DNA from: Aptenodytes patagonicus
Lineage: Eukaryota; Chordata; Aves; Sphenisciformes; Spheniscidae
Assembly: GCF_965638725.1 (NCBI RefSeq)
Contig: NC_134954.1
Location: forward strand, 4,149,001-4,213,000
Direction of reading: 5' to 3'
Length of the DNA: 64,000 bases
Below the pieces are notes generated by a model, which searched no databases, was not told where the DNA came from, and saw only the letters and a list, made by a program, of their open reading frames with translations. Shown here piece after piece: positions 12,501 through 22,353 of this stretch. A program made the translations under genes and the position numbers. The number at the start of each line of letters is the position of its first letter. The stretch's first letter is position 1.

Positions 12501-15500
12501 CAGACATTGCACCTCACGACGTGACCAGGGATCTGATTCTTCTCAATCAGCAGCGACTGGCAGAGATGGAGCTCTCTAACCAGCTGGAGAGGAAGAAGGA
12601 AGAACTGCGGGTACTGTCGAAGCACCTGGAGGAAGAGAAGAAAAAGACTGAAGCTCTGCTCTACGCCATGCTTCCTCAGCACGTGGCCAACCAGCTGAAA
12701 GAGGGGAAGCGAGTCGAGGCAGGTGAATGAACAGGATGCATTCGTGATGCATGATTCATGCACCAGGTGATGGTGATAGAGAGACCGGGGTGCTGGCACA
12801 GCCCCATTGCCACTATCGTGGAGTACATTCTCAGCTTGGTGACATTCATAGGTAGGAGGAGGACCACAGACCCTTAATCTCGCTGATAATAAAGATTAGA
12901 CTATTCTTTCAAACAAAGCTTTGGAAGCTATTTGCCAAAATTGTTCCTTAGGAGGTGAAAGGTGGTAGCAGCTGCCCATTCAGGGAACAAAATTCAGCGT
13001 TTCAACAGTAAACTGAGATTTTGTTTTTAACGTGGGTGTGCAGGGAAACGAGAGCTCAAAAATGAAAGGAATAAAGAAATTGGTCTTTCCTAGAAAATTC
13101 TCTTAGTTCCTCGATCCTATCTATAAACCTAGAATCGTCATGATTCCCATTGTTATTAAGGATAGCAAGTAAGAATATGCTTAAATTCCCTTTAGTAAGC
13201 ACATACATGAAGTTAGAGGTAAAGAGCTAAGTATATCCTGAATATGGACGGACAAATGGATGTATTCAAATGTCTGGACCGTTTGAGATGTGCGATGGTT
13301 CTTACATTGGATACACTCTTATATCGACATCTCTCTTTCATATCAGCACCCGTATATGAGTGTTACAACTGATAGGTCATATTCCTAAAAGAATGATGAG
13401 AAAGTAATCTTTGCAAACAGGTCTCAGACAGATGTCGCGATTGCCCAGCCATTACAAGTACTTACTGCTGGTCTTTCTGCTCACAGGAGAGTTCAAGGAG
13501 TGCACTATATTGTTCAGCGATGTTGTGACCTTTACCAACATTTGTGCCCGATGTGAGCCTATTCAGATAGTTCTCATGTTAAATTCAATGTACCTGCGAT
13601 TTGACAGACTGACCACGGTGCATGATGTGTACAAGGTATGGACCGATCGATAAAGGCTGTAGAAATAGTCTGGAAAAAGATTTTCTTGTTGATATTTTGG
13701 TTTTTTTTGTTTTTAAATGCACTTCAATCCTCTCCCCCCAGCATGATTTTTGATAAACCATAAAATATTGCACATTTGTAGTGGCCACACAGAGAAATTA
13801 AAAAACAGGCAGAGGTGTGATTAAATATGTTTAAAATTTTCAGACAGGAATGTAACTTCTATCATGGGCTAGAGCCTCTTTCCACAACGCTAACACCAGA
13901 ACGGCTGTTCTTTCATACACCTCTCTCTCCTCTCTCAAATGTCTACCCAACAGGACAGGATATCCTAGTTTATGGACCAATTTGAATCATTTTCCTAGTT
14001 CTTTTATTCCAACCTGTTGTAAATAGGTCACTATGTCATTAAGTGTCTCCTTTGGTGGGAAATAACATTATAAACAATACCCAGATAATACCTAGGCTTT
14101 GTTTTGCTTCGTGGAGAGAGATCTTAGGCAATGGTATAGATCTCCTGCTGACCCCAAAGAGCATTGATTAGATCTAGACTGTAATGTACGTGTTGTCTCC
14201 AAACCGTGCTGGAAGGATCAGAGCCCTGGCTGACATATAATAATTGCGTTATTAACATCTCCAGAGCTACCCAGATTTGAGGAGCTGAAGAGCAAGTCCT
14301 CAGTTTCTGTCTGTCCCCAGCACATTAAATATTTAGGAAGGCAGAAATAGTGAAGGGTGAAATCCAAATCTCATTCATTCCTTGCTCAGGCGAGGCATGC
14401 AGTTCATCCCGCAATAAATTGTACTGGGAAATCAGAAGCATTTCTGCCTTGGCAAGGAAACTGTATTCAATAATTGAAGCATCCAGGATATGGCCAACAG
14501 CTCTCAGGATAAATTAGTGTCATATTCTATCTAAATCATCCATCATGAGTAAATTATCTGTCACTGTAATAATCTCCTTTTGATGCCTGTATATAACTCC
14601 TATTAATATTGAAGGAAGTTGCTAGGGTCCAGAGAGGGAGGACAAGATTACTATTTCAGGGAATTGAGAAAGAAATGAAATATTGAAATGGATCGAAGAA
14701 ACTTGGCCCAAGCTTATAAACATCTGAAGTTATGAATAAATCTTGTTAAATTAAATCTCCTACCACGGCCGAAAAATAATTAGGGTATCTATTTGCATTA
14801 GTAGCTTTTTACAGTTGTTTTTAATTTGTTACAGAAAATTGCTGGCATGACTATGGGGTTGGCTGTCTGATAGAAGGCATGTACAGGAACACATTTTTCG
14901 AGACTAATGCGCCGAACAGTTTTAAGTCATCATGTTAATGAACGAACCCAAAGACGAAATTATGTTCCCGCTCTCCTATTGGTGTTCATTTTTAAGAAAT
15001 CCAGTGAATCTAATTTAAACTGATCTCTTATTTACTGATGGTAAATGTAACAATGAAGTCTCATAAGAGGAGTTTAGAAAATTTCCTTACCGTGTAACAG
15101 TCTTTTACAGTGAATTTTAAAGGTTTGAGAATTCTCTGTTTCAAACAGGCCTATTCTATTTCCAGCAAAATCTCTGGTACAGGGACAAACCCCAGAGTAT
15201 TTCTCAGGTGCCTTGTCAGGCACTTCAAGGAGACTGGGTGCCTGAAGGAGAACGAACCCTTCAGTGTTCGTCTCACGGGCTGCAGCGTGTTGTGGGAAAA
15301 CAGCTGGTTGTAAGGAAGGATGCTCCCGAGCTGCTTAGTTCACACTTTGCATTCTCTGACATCCTGGAGATTGGAGTTTTCTTAATTTCATGTGAAGCCC
15401 TTATTAATAATCACCAGTGAATAGGCTCCCTTGCTTTATTGTGACTTTTTAAAAAAGAAATCTCTTTTGAAAAAGAAACACGCTTTTAACACCAATTGTG

Positions 15501-18500
15501 AGTTAGAGCTCATTAATAGCAGTCAGCTATCGGATAACCTCCTGGCTCAGGAGTCTGTGCCCGGGGACAGCTCTTTGCATATAGGTCTGCCCTGGGTAAG
15601 AGGAAGGCAAAAAGCCTGACACTTTCACAGCATCCCTTACTCCTTAGGGTCTCTCACGCTGACACCTAAAATGGGTCAAGTAAGCAGGGACAGAATGCAT
15701 TGAAATTTTTAGTGTGGAGTCAAGGAAAGGATCCCCGTCTCAAGGAAACTCGCACGTGCTAGAGCTTTTTAGTGATTGGAAACATCTTTTAGAAGAAAAG
15801 GGGAGTTGGTGCAGGTGAGAAGAGCCCCAAAGAGCAAAGCATTAACCTGAGCAAGATATATATGGCATGCTCATGTGCTTGTCCCTCTCAATTAAAGGTG
15901 GAGACAATTGGAGATGCCTATATGGTAGTAGGTGGGGTCCCTGTGCCTGTACCCACTCATGCTGAGCGAGTTGCTAACTTTGCCTTGGGGATGATAATAG
16001 CAGCTAAAGGAGTGCAGAACCCAGTTTCTGGAAATCCTATCCAAGTAAGTTGTTAATGCAAAGATGCATGTGTGGCTGTCTGCTTCTTGGGTTGGGCTTC
16101 TGGTTAACGTATTGCAAGAGGACATCCAAGAGCTTCTTCTGACTCCTCTGTGACTTTGGGCAAGGTCCACATGGGTACCTTCACTAAGAGTCTCTCCCTG
16201 TGGATATTTGATATTTTACTGGTGTCCCGTGTTGTGTTAGGATGAACTTTTAGGTGGCTGGATAGCATTAAGAAAGATCTTAAATAACAAGTGACATCTG
16301 GGGGGGGGGGGTGGTTTTTATGTCTTTGTGAAGATTAGAGTTGGGATCCATACCGGTCCTGTCTTGGCTGGAGTTGTTGGAGAAAAGATGCCTCGTTATT
16401 GCTTGTTTGGAGACACGGTGAATATAGCTTCCCGGATGGAGAGTCACGGTGTCCCGAGTAAAATTCATCTAAGCTCCAGTGCCTATCAGTGAGTAACTAT
16501 GATGGAAACTTTGCCTTTTAAAAGCTGTGCTAAAACCCACTGGCCTTGGCAGCTGCAGCTTTCAGGGTAGATGATGCTGTCTTCAGTCACTGATTTATGC
16601 AGCTTACTTATAAAGAAAAATCACTGCTTACGAAGAGTTTTATTTGTTCTGATTATTTCAAAAGCACTTGTATATGGAGACAGAGATTTGAGAGTCTCGA
16701 TCCTAGAGAGCAAAATATGGGAAAAAAATAATTGTGATAGCTTATTTGGAAGTACCGATAAGTGACGTAGATGCTAGAAAGACAGAACATTTAATTTGAC
16801 GTCCTGCGTAACAAAAGCTTTAAAATCTCTCTGATTGAGCACAACAATTTGTGGCGTAACAGTTCTATTTGCACTTACTAAGGATTAACTGCATAACCCA
16901 CTATCCTATTTGTGCAGTGAATAATTTACTTTCCTAAAACTCATGCCACTAAAAATTAAATACTGCATTTTCAAGAATTTTATGTATGCCTCAAATATGT
17001 ATGCAAGAGGTTGAAGCGAAGACAAGCTACAGAGGAGGAGTACAAAAACATTGTCTGGGCACATAGGAATGATACTCGGAAAGCCAGAGCTCAGCTAGCA
17101 TTGAAATGGGCAAGGAAGGTTCAAAGGCAGCAAGAGGAGCTTCTGCTATGTGAGCAGAAAAGTATAAATGGAAACGTGGACCTGCTGTGGCAGGTGATTT
17201 AGTGACAGTGCCCTGAATAAAGGCTGAGTTACTCAAGGCCTCTCTTGCCTCGGTCTTCACTGACGAGGTCTTCAAGGTCCCTGCACCTAGAGTCAGGATT
17301 CAAGGAGTAGGTGAAGTACCAGTATGGGAAGAGGATCAGATCAGGGGTCTTTTGAGAAACCTCAGTCTGTAGGAGTGTATGGGAGCAGATGGGATGCCTC
17401 CAAAGGTAATGAGAGAGCTGGGTGATGGCATTACAGCGCTGCTGTAATCTTGGGAAGGTCATGAAGATCAGCACCGTAGCAACTGTACAAAGCCAGATGT
17501 TAACCTATATTGAAAAATGGCAAGGAGGACAGGCTGGGAGCTATAGGCTGGTCAGCCTCATGTCAGTCCCAGTGAAAACCAAGTCCTTTCGGAAACCATT
17601 TTTGGACACATCAAGAAGGCAATTGGGAATAGCCAGTCTGGATTTACCAGGAGTAAATCATGCTTGACGAGCCTGATTGCCTTCTCTGATGAAATGACTG
17701 GAGATAGTTCTGTCTAACTGACACTGGCTACCTCAGTTCTTAATTTCTATTTACTGGTCAATAAGAACCCTCCACCGTACTGAAGTATTTGACTATGTGA
17801 TCCATTGATTTTTGATCAGGCTGTACGTGTAAAGCTATAAAAGCACAGCAGGCTTGAATAAACAGTTGAAACAAACCCTCAGTTGTTCACGGATCAATAC
17901 GCTTTTCCTGGACTGTTGTGATTTGATTACTTTGATTACAATAGCTCTTCTAAAACACCAGTATCATTTTTGCTAATCTTGAATTTTCATGTGTCATTTT
18001 GCTTCTGCTATTTTAGATGCCTAAAATACAAGAATTTTGAGATGACTGGAAGAGGAGAAATAGAAGTAAAAGGCAAAGGGAAAATGCACACATACTTCCT
18101 CATTAGAAATAAGACTGCAACTGAGAATGAGATTATGGGAAGGCCAATGAAAGACTTAGATTCTGGCCATGAATCTGTTCAGTCCTTTCAAGAAGGTAGG
18201 ACTGAAACAATACCAAGTTGCCATCAGCCAGGTAGAATCAACTCGACATATCTTTCCCTCCTTGAACAAATGAACATTAATACAACTCAGTTAAATATCC
18301 TTTTCTCTTCTTTCAGTTACTCAGACTCAGCCAGAGAAGGACCAGACCCCGGCCGTTGCAATGAAGTATATTGATGGCCCCACAGATGCACAAAACAGCC
18401 TCAAAAGAAGAAATCAAGCGAAAATTGCGGATTTAACAGGTAGTTATTTAGTTACCATCTAGCAAAGACAACGGAACTAGGAAGTAACTGAGGCTTAATC

Positions 18501-19344
18501 TTGCAGCTTCATTATATTCTTCTTCTGAATAACCATTGTTTTACTCAAGCCAGAAATTTGAAGCTGACCGTTCTGCACACTGTTTAGGGCCAAACAAATT
18601 CACCTTCAGAGCAATCCCGGGTGTTAGCTGCGCACTAGGGAGAAAGAAGCTGACATAGCTGTCAAACCCCCGAGTCCTTCTGGCAGTGCAAACACGAGCG
18701 GGTAAAATGTCAGACAGCTTTTCACATGGACAGACCCCAACTGTTCGTGTACGCATCTTTTCCTAGAAAAGCTGTCATTATTTGTAGTTATGGGGAAGCC
18801 CTTATCGACTCAAGCCTGAGAAAGAGAGACCTCACTGGCTGTGCAGCCTGGCAGTCCTCAAGCCAGTCTCCTCCAGGAGTCAGAAGGATTTATTGCCATG
18901 CCCAGGTTCTGCGACCAAAGTTCATCCTCCTTTGAAGTAGCTGATACTGAAAGAGAGAGAACGGATTTGATGCCATGACAGTCTAATCTGCTGCAGCGAG
19001 TCTTGTAATTCTATTTACGTGTTTTGTGGATTTTATACAGCCTAAATATGTTGTCACTGATTACTAGAAAATATTTTACTCCCTTCCCTCCCACCTGCTT
19101 AGACGTGGTAGTTAATCTAGTATATGGTGTGCTGACAAACAGAAACCTCTACGGTCATTAAAAACTCACGCTGAAGGAGTGTTTCCTTTCAGGCAAAACT
19201 TATGATTCCAAAAGCGATGGGAGTCTCCATGGCAACCAGCAGGCAGATGATGGTCCTTGTCCTCTAAACCGGGGAAGAGTCATACCTGCTACTGAAGAGG
19301 CACAGATTAGGAACGTTCGCTCTAATTTTTGCACTTTACTCTAA
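470..19344 (+). CDS. GUCY1B2: Soluble guanylate cyclase beta-2 subunit, 15 coding exons, start codon outside window
   Basis: The product converts GTP to cGMP in response to nitric oxide. Fifteen exons join in phase (470-543, 1375-1469, 1664-1824, 2221-2320, 3478-3701, 3789-3894, 5549-5652, 7876-8092, 12402-12722, 13487-13635, 15898-16044, 16334-16488, 18017-18195, 18317-18439, 19193-19344), giving 768 codons and a stop. The first starts YGFINTCL exactly after an acceptor, so Met1 sits in an earlier exon. Using Met1 as 1: the H-NOX haem domain is about 1-185, with proximal His103 in LDALHSYL and the Y-x-S-x-R motif at 132-136; a PAS-like region is about 255-375; a coiled coil is about 385-450; the cyclase domain is about 470-640, with D480, E520, D524, C590, N597 and R601; the C terminus is CTLL. 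Beta-2-specific strings ([42 protein letters not shown]) and the CaaX end exclude beta-1. No frameshift or stop was seen. Confidence 0.95.
1375..1469 (+). CDS. GUCY1B2: GUCY1B2 coding exon 3 (H-NOX)
   Basis: Acceptor CTGTTGCAG|A, donor TTAG|GTATGT. Encodes residues 26-57, including [20 protein letters not shown]. The acceptor at 1375 rather than the CAG seven bases further on is the one that keeps the frame from exon 2. Confidence 0.9.
1664..1824 (+). CDS. GUCY1B2: GUCY1B2 coding exon 4 (haem-ligand exon)
   Basis: Encodes residues 58-111, with [20 protein letters not shown] followed by LDALHSYL, whose His103 is the expected axial haem ligand. The donor is CAG|GCAAGT, a GC rather than GT donor in otherwise perfect consensus. 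Confidence 0.95.
2221..2320 (+). CDS. GUCY1B2: GUCY1B2 coding exon 5 (YxSxR haem-propionate motif)
   Basis: Long T-rich tract then CCTCAG|GAG; donor CCAG|GTAATC. Encodes residues 112-144 with Y132, S134 and R136, the H-NOX residues that hold the haem propionates. Confidence 0.95.
3478..3701 (+). CDS. GUCY1B2: GUCY1B2 coding exon 6 (end of H-NOX and variable linker)
   Basis: Acceptor CCCCTTCAG, donor GAG|GTATTT. Residues 145-219: the last H-NOX strand ([14 protein letters not shown]) then a Ser-rich, low-conservation linker. Ends in phase 0. The linker part is supported mainly by the frame staying open to a donor. Confidence 0.9.
3789..3894 (+). CDS. GUCY1B2: GUCY1B2 coding exon 7 (linker)
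   Basis: Acceptor TTCAACAG, donor AAAAG|GTGAGA. Residues 220-254, basic, with [17 protein letters not shown]. Phase fits on both sides (0 in, 1 out). This is a poorly conserved part of the family, so the call rests on splice sites, frame and position. Confidence 0.85.
5549..5652 (+). CDS. GUCY1B2: GUCY1B2 coding exon 8 (start of PAS-like region)
   Basis: Acceptor TTGCCACAG, then GTAAGC as the first exon bases; donor GAG|GTAGGA. Residues 255-289: [20 protein letters not shown] and then [14 protein letters not shown], the conserved entry to the PAS/H-NOXA domain. The exon begins with a donor-like sequence. Confidence 0.93.
6198..6878 (+). mobile_element. CR1 LINE, 5'-truncated, in GUCY1B2 intron
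   Basis: About 680 bp in sense with GUCY1B2, between exons 8 and 9. The ORF2 3' part is still open from 6209 to 6790 ([20 protein letters not shown] and onward to the stop), suggesting a fairly young copy. It ends in the octamer repeat. Confidence 0.97.
7876..8092 (+). CDS. GUCY1B2: GUCY1B2 coding exon 9 (PAS-like region)
   Basis: Acceptor CTTTTTAAG, donor AGAG|GTACTT. Residues 290-361 include [28 protein letters not shown] and [16 protein letters not shown], typical of the sGC beta PAS domain that mediates dimerisation and signal relay. Confidence 0.95.
8464..10265 (-). mobile_element. Old CR1 LINE, antisense in GUCY1B2 intron, internally deleted
   Basis: On the minus strand it starts near 10265 with the ORF2 N terminus ([16 protein letters not shown]) and endonuclease region ([12 protein letters not shown]), continues through the endonuclease-RT linker ([20 protein letters not shown]) and then, near 8890, jumps to the C-terminal part ([12 protein letters not shown]) and the 3' end at 8464. 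The RT core is missing and several frameshifts separate the open pieces. It lacks clean 3' octamers and belongs to an older subfamily than the other copies. Confidence 0.9.
10266..10960. other. CpG-dense block in GUCY1B2 intron 9
   Basis: GC-rich, CpG-dense sequence, densest about 10610-10900, directly upstream (minus-strand sense) of the old CR1 ORF2. It may be the element's 5' region or a separate island. No reading frame is recognisable. Confidence 0.4.
11949..12100 (+). repeat. (GGAGA)n to (GGGGA)n polypurine microsatellite
   Basis: About 150 bases of uninterrupted purine in GUCY1B2 intron 9: roughly 17 AGAGG units, then about 10 AGGGG units, then mixed units. The spurious ORFs across it on both strands are artefacts of the repeat. 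Confidence 0.98.
12402..12722 (+). CDS. GUCY1B2: GUCY1B2 coding exon 10 (end of PAS, coiled coil)
   Basis: Acceptor CTTTCAAACAG, donor GGCAG|GTGAAT. Residues 362-468: [17 protein letters not shown], then [20 protein letters not shown] and a Lys/Glu-rich coiled coil leading to [19 protein letters not shown], the standard hinge into the cyclase domain. Largest exon of the gene. Confidence 0.97.
13487..13635 (+). CDS. GUCY1B2: GUCY1B2 coding exon 11 (catalytic domain, first metal Asp)
   Basis: Acceptor GCTCACAG, donor AAG|GTATGG. Residues 469-518 contain [14 protein letters not shown], with D480 in the metal-binding position that is lost in beta-1 (FSGIV there). Confidence 0.97.
13636..15897. 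other. GUCY1B2 intron 11, no gene seen
   Basis: Unique, AT-rich sequence without recognisable repeats. The part around 14200-14600 has many ATTA/TAAT homeodomain-like cores and could be a conserved non-coding element; this is a guess from composition. Confidence 0.3.
15898..16044 (+). CDS. GUCY1B2: GUCY1B2 coding exon 12 (catalytic domain, E520 and D524)
   Basis: Acceptor CAATTAAAG, donor CAA|GTAAGT. Residues 519-567: [20 protein letters not shown]520 is the guanine-recognition Glu and D524 the second metal Asp. The pyrimidine tract is broken (CCCTCTCAATTAAAG). Confidence 0.97.
16300..16311 (+). repeat. G12 run upstream of GUCY1B2 exon 13 acceptor
   Basis: Twelve consecutive G ending 22 bases before the acceptor at 16332-16333. 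Confidence 0.9.
16334..16488 (+). CDS. GUCY1B2: GUCY1B2 coding exon 13 (catalytic domain, C590, N597, R601)
   Basis: Residues 568-618: [20 protein letters not shown], then [17 protein letters not shown]590 recognises guanine; N597 and R601 stabilise the transition state. The acceptor GTGAAG is preceded by a run of about 12 G in place of a clean pyrimidine tract. Donor TATCA|GTGAGT. Confidence 0.95.
17010..17745 (+). mobile_element. Old CR1 LINE internal fragment in GUCY1B2 intron
   Basis: Degenerate sense copy between exons 13 and 14. Broken frames read the endonuclease-RT linker ([20 protein letters not shown]) and then RT N-terminal motifs ([28 protein letters not shown] in another frame). 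Many stops, no 3' end. It is not an exon of the host gene. Confidence 0.8.
18017..18195 (+). CDS. GUCY1B2: GUCY1B2 coding exon 14 (end of catalytic domain, tail)
   Basis: Acceptor GCTATTTTAG, donor GAAG|GTAGGA. Residues 619-678: [20 protein letters not shown] then [21 protein letters not shown], a beta-2 signature, then the start of the long C-terminal tail. Confidence 0.96.
18317..18439 (+). CDS. GUCY1B2: GUCY1B2 coding exon 15 (C-terminal tail)
   Basis: Acceptor TCTTCTTTCAG, donor ACAG|GTAGTT, phases 1 and 1. Residues 679-719, polar and low-complexity, as in the extended tail known for beta-2. Supported by splice sites and phase rather than by a motif. Confidence 0.85.
19193..19344 (+). 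CDS. GUCY1B2: GUCY1B2 last coding exon with CaaX box and stop
   Basis: Acceptor TTTCCTTTCAG at 19182-19192; stop TAA at 19342-19344. Residues 720-769 end in NFCTLL. C-T-L-L fits the CaaX rule with Leu last, the type normally geranylgeranylated. Rat beta-2 also carries such a box, which supports the exon and the frame. Confidence 0.9.
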
Positions 19345-19360
19345 GTTTCTTACTTTTTAC

Positions 19361-19366
19361 ATTAAA
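19361..19366 (+). promoter_or_regulatory. Possible polyadenylation signal ATTAAA of GUCY1B2
   Basis: ATTAAA lies 16 bases after the stop codon. That would give a very short 3' UTR. An AATAAA at 22348-22353 is an alternative for a long one. Neither can be confirmed without transcripts. Confidence 0.3.
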
Positions 19367-19444
19367 CAGAGCAATTTTATTATGATTTAGTGCATTTTGC
19401 TGTTGTGGGACTGATTTTGTATATCAAGTACCACATGATTTTGT

Positions 19445-19475
19445 AAAAAAAAAAAAAAAAGAAAAAAAGAAAAAA
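19445..19475 (+). repeat. A-rich run
   Basis: Seventeen or so A followed by A-runs broken by single G, 100 bases after the GUCY1B2 stop. No flanking duplication or upstream retrocopy was seen, so I treat it as simple sequence. Confidence 0.85.
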
Positions 19476-21188
19476 GGCATTTCATCACAGTTTTCAGCAA
19501 AAAGAAAACAATGGAGGATATTTTTTTTTAATCAATCTATGTGTGCCATATAGTATTCCCAGTGGAGAAGGAAACCACCGCGAGATGCTTTGAAGATGTA
19601 TTTTTCAGCCTCTGCCACGTCTTTGAATATCCCTATGTAAAAATCACTTCTTGGTATCTCGCGCAGCAATGGAGAAAGAGGTGACTCATCCAGCTAGAAA
19701 TACTCCTACTCAAACGAGCACTTGCCATAAAAGAAACATTCCCTGAAGTGACCATCTGTCTTGACTTCAGCACAGCCAACAACTTCCCCGGGTAAGGTCA
19801 GCAGAGTTTGATCTACATTTTAACTGCGATGACGGTTTAATCTCTTAACGGGTCATTTGTTGGGTAAAGGCATTGTGCGGTGGAAGTGCAGAATAGATCT
19901 AATACAACCTGTGTTTCTCCATCCTGAAGAGAAAAAAGTCGTGTACTCTGTGGCACCCAACAGTAAAAACAACACCTGCGACCTTTGAACCAGCTGTCCA
20001 CGCGGTGCTTAGGTGATCGTAGAAGGACGTGCACATAGTGAGGTTACGTAGCATCGAATTCATCACAACACTGAGGGACTGCTCAAGGCCTATGAACTAT
20101 TTGAGACCTTCAAACGAGTTGCAAGTTTATTTCTCATTTTCTCACCCCAGCTAAACAAAAAGTTTCAGGACTACAGATGGAGCCTGTCCGTGCTGGAATT
20201 AATGTCGTTAACATCACTGAAAATAGCAGCGTTAAAGATCAACATCACTTAACCTGGTGTCAGAGGCTCCTCAGCTGAATTACTTCCATGCTGATACATT
20301 CTTAGATTACGCCTGATCAGAAATCGCAGAGAAAAATTGAAGTTCAGCTGTCAGGGATTTAAGATGTAGGAGCAAAAATACAATGGATGTAAAGCTTGTG
20401 GACAATTTGGCGCATCATAAATTGTGCTCTCACTCCTATAAACGTAGCTTGGAGTAGGTGGAATGTGCTTGTACTGGGTGACTTTGACAGGAGATGCGCC
20501 CCGCACGCTGATTTATTACCTTTGGGTGTGGATTTGTTGTCTAAGGATGCAAGCATGAGACCCATTTGAACTTTGAGCAAGAACTCACTGGAGAAGATGA
20601 TAATGTTACTCCTCTGTTACAGTCTGGAGCATCACATTTCCACCTCCGTGGCTGCGGCAAGAGTGAGGGTCTTTAAACACCAGGCAGAGAGGTAAGACTG
20701 ATGAAAGGCATCTCCTCCTCTCTGTAGTATAACAAGATGAAATTTCACCTGGTTAGATTTTCTTTTTAAACCTCTGAGACAGTAGCTCCCTTGTCTGGGT
20801 GCTCTACAGCTCTGTCTACGTCAGCAAGTAGCGCAGACCAGTAGAGGAGGACGTGTAGAGCGAAACCGTCAGTGCTGTTGTCCACGCCATAGGTATTTCG
20901 GAGGGCTTGCTAGTGTGGTCCCACGCACCGAATACCTGTTAGCTTTTGGAGCACCTTATAAGCACATCCTCTGACTTAGTTTCGTCCGGAAGAGACCCGT
21001 TCGTGTGCTTTGGGACCACTCTACAATGTGAAATAAAGTACGGTAAGTGGGTTTGACCAGGAAATTCACTCGGGAGGGTCCTCCTGACTCTGACTGAAAT
21101 GCTGATGTAGACGCACCCTTTAACATGAGCACTTTCCACGGTACGGCTGAGCAGCACCGTTCTGGGAGAGTGCAGTTTTATGAATGGC

Positions 21189-21220
21189 AGGATTGATTGA
21201 TTGATTGATCGATTGATTTA
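21189..21220 (+). repeat. (GATT)n microsatellite
   Basis: About seven GATT units with one C interruption. Confidence 0.9.
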
Positions 21221-22347
21221 TAAGGATTTTGCTGTCTAGGCACTGTTCGTTATTTTGGCGAGGGCGAGATCTACTGGAGGTTGAAGATGCATCTAAGGAT
21301 TATTATTGTTAAGTTGGGTATCAAGATTTTAAACATTTGACTGTGTGCTGCCCTCAGACACACAACGTCTAAATTTCACCTTCATCCTTAGTAACTCCTC
21401 CCCACCGCTCCAGTGCTCATGGCTTCGCGCTTCTGTATTATGACCATAGCTTTAAAAAGACTTTCCTAAAGAAAAATAATACCCAATTTCTCTCTCGCTT
21501 ACTATGATGTAAATGTGAAGTAACAGTTAAATCGGCACTATCCCACTGATTTAAGTCGAGAATCAACTCTGACAAGACTTTTTTGTCTCCAACCTAGAGA
21601 CGCGTTTCACTACCCTTGACTAGTCGTGCTGATGGAACGGAGAACACGTCGTTTAACAAATGGCAGTGGTGGACTCTGTCTTTATCGGCTGTCACTACGG
21701 AGATACAAAGCCACTTAGCCCCAAGCACAAGTGTGACACAGGAGCGTACATCTCTCAGCGGCCGGTGCTAATGCAGGGGGGAACCTCTTGCTGTCTCAGC
21801 TGCTCTTGCAGTCCCGTACCTGCGTGGCTGAATACCACTGACCACCTCTCCGAAAGGAAGAATTTCCAACTGGAAATCGTCCAACAAGCCTGGCCATCAG
21901 TGAATAGGGCTTAGTATATATTCCAGGGTTTAATACAGATATATTCCAGAGTGGTTTTAGGTTTTAGAGCTCCTCTGAACTTGTATGGATCCTCTTGGGA
22001 AGAAGAAACAAAAGGACCATGGCGTAATAGCTGCCTGCATCTCTCTGTCCAAATTTTAACACTCGCTTTGCTTATAGCTGCCCTTTTTGCACGGAGTAAT
22101 CTATGAATGTTTAATATTGGAATGTTTTAATTGCCAGTAAGTGCTCCATGGTAAGTCACTTTGTGCTGTACTGTGGTAAAACTGATGTGCTTAGTGGTTT
22201 CTCTGTGGCCTCTGCTACAATCTGGTTCTCCTGGAGGTGCAAAGCTAGGTCAAATCCGCACAACTGCTTTTAAAAATTAACGTACCTGTGCATCATCATG
22301 TGTTCTTAAATCTGTGGGCACTGCTAAAGACTGCAAAAATATTAAAA

Positions 22348-22353
22348 AATAAA
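22348..22353 (+). promoter_or_regulatory. Alternative polyadenylation signal AATAAA downstream of GUCY1B2
   Basis: Canonical hexamer in AT-rich sequence about 3 kb beyond the GUCY1B2 stop, ahead of TC-rich sequence. It is a candidate end for a long 3' UTR only because it lies in the tail-to-tail gap on the right strand. Confidence 0.2.

Noticed and set aside
17011-17667. Candidate extra exons inside GUCY1B2 between exons 13 and 14
   Set aside because: The peptides match CR1 ORF2 linker and RT motifs with stops between them; exon 13 joins exon 14 in phase without them.
470-19344. Assignment to GUCY1B1
   Set aside because: Catalytic Asp in FSDVV, the long tail and the CaaX end are beta-2 features absent from beta-1.
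19445-19475. Poly(A) tail of a processed retrocopy
   Set aside because: No intronless coding sequence precedes it and no target duplication was found.
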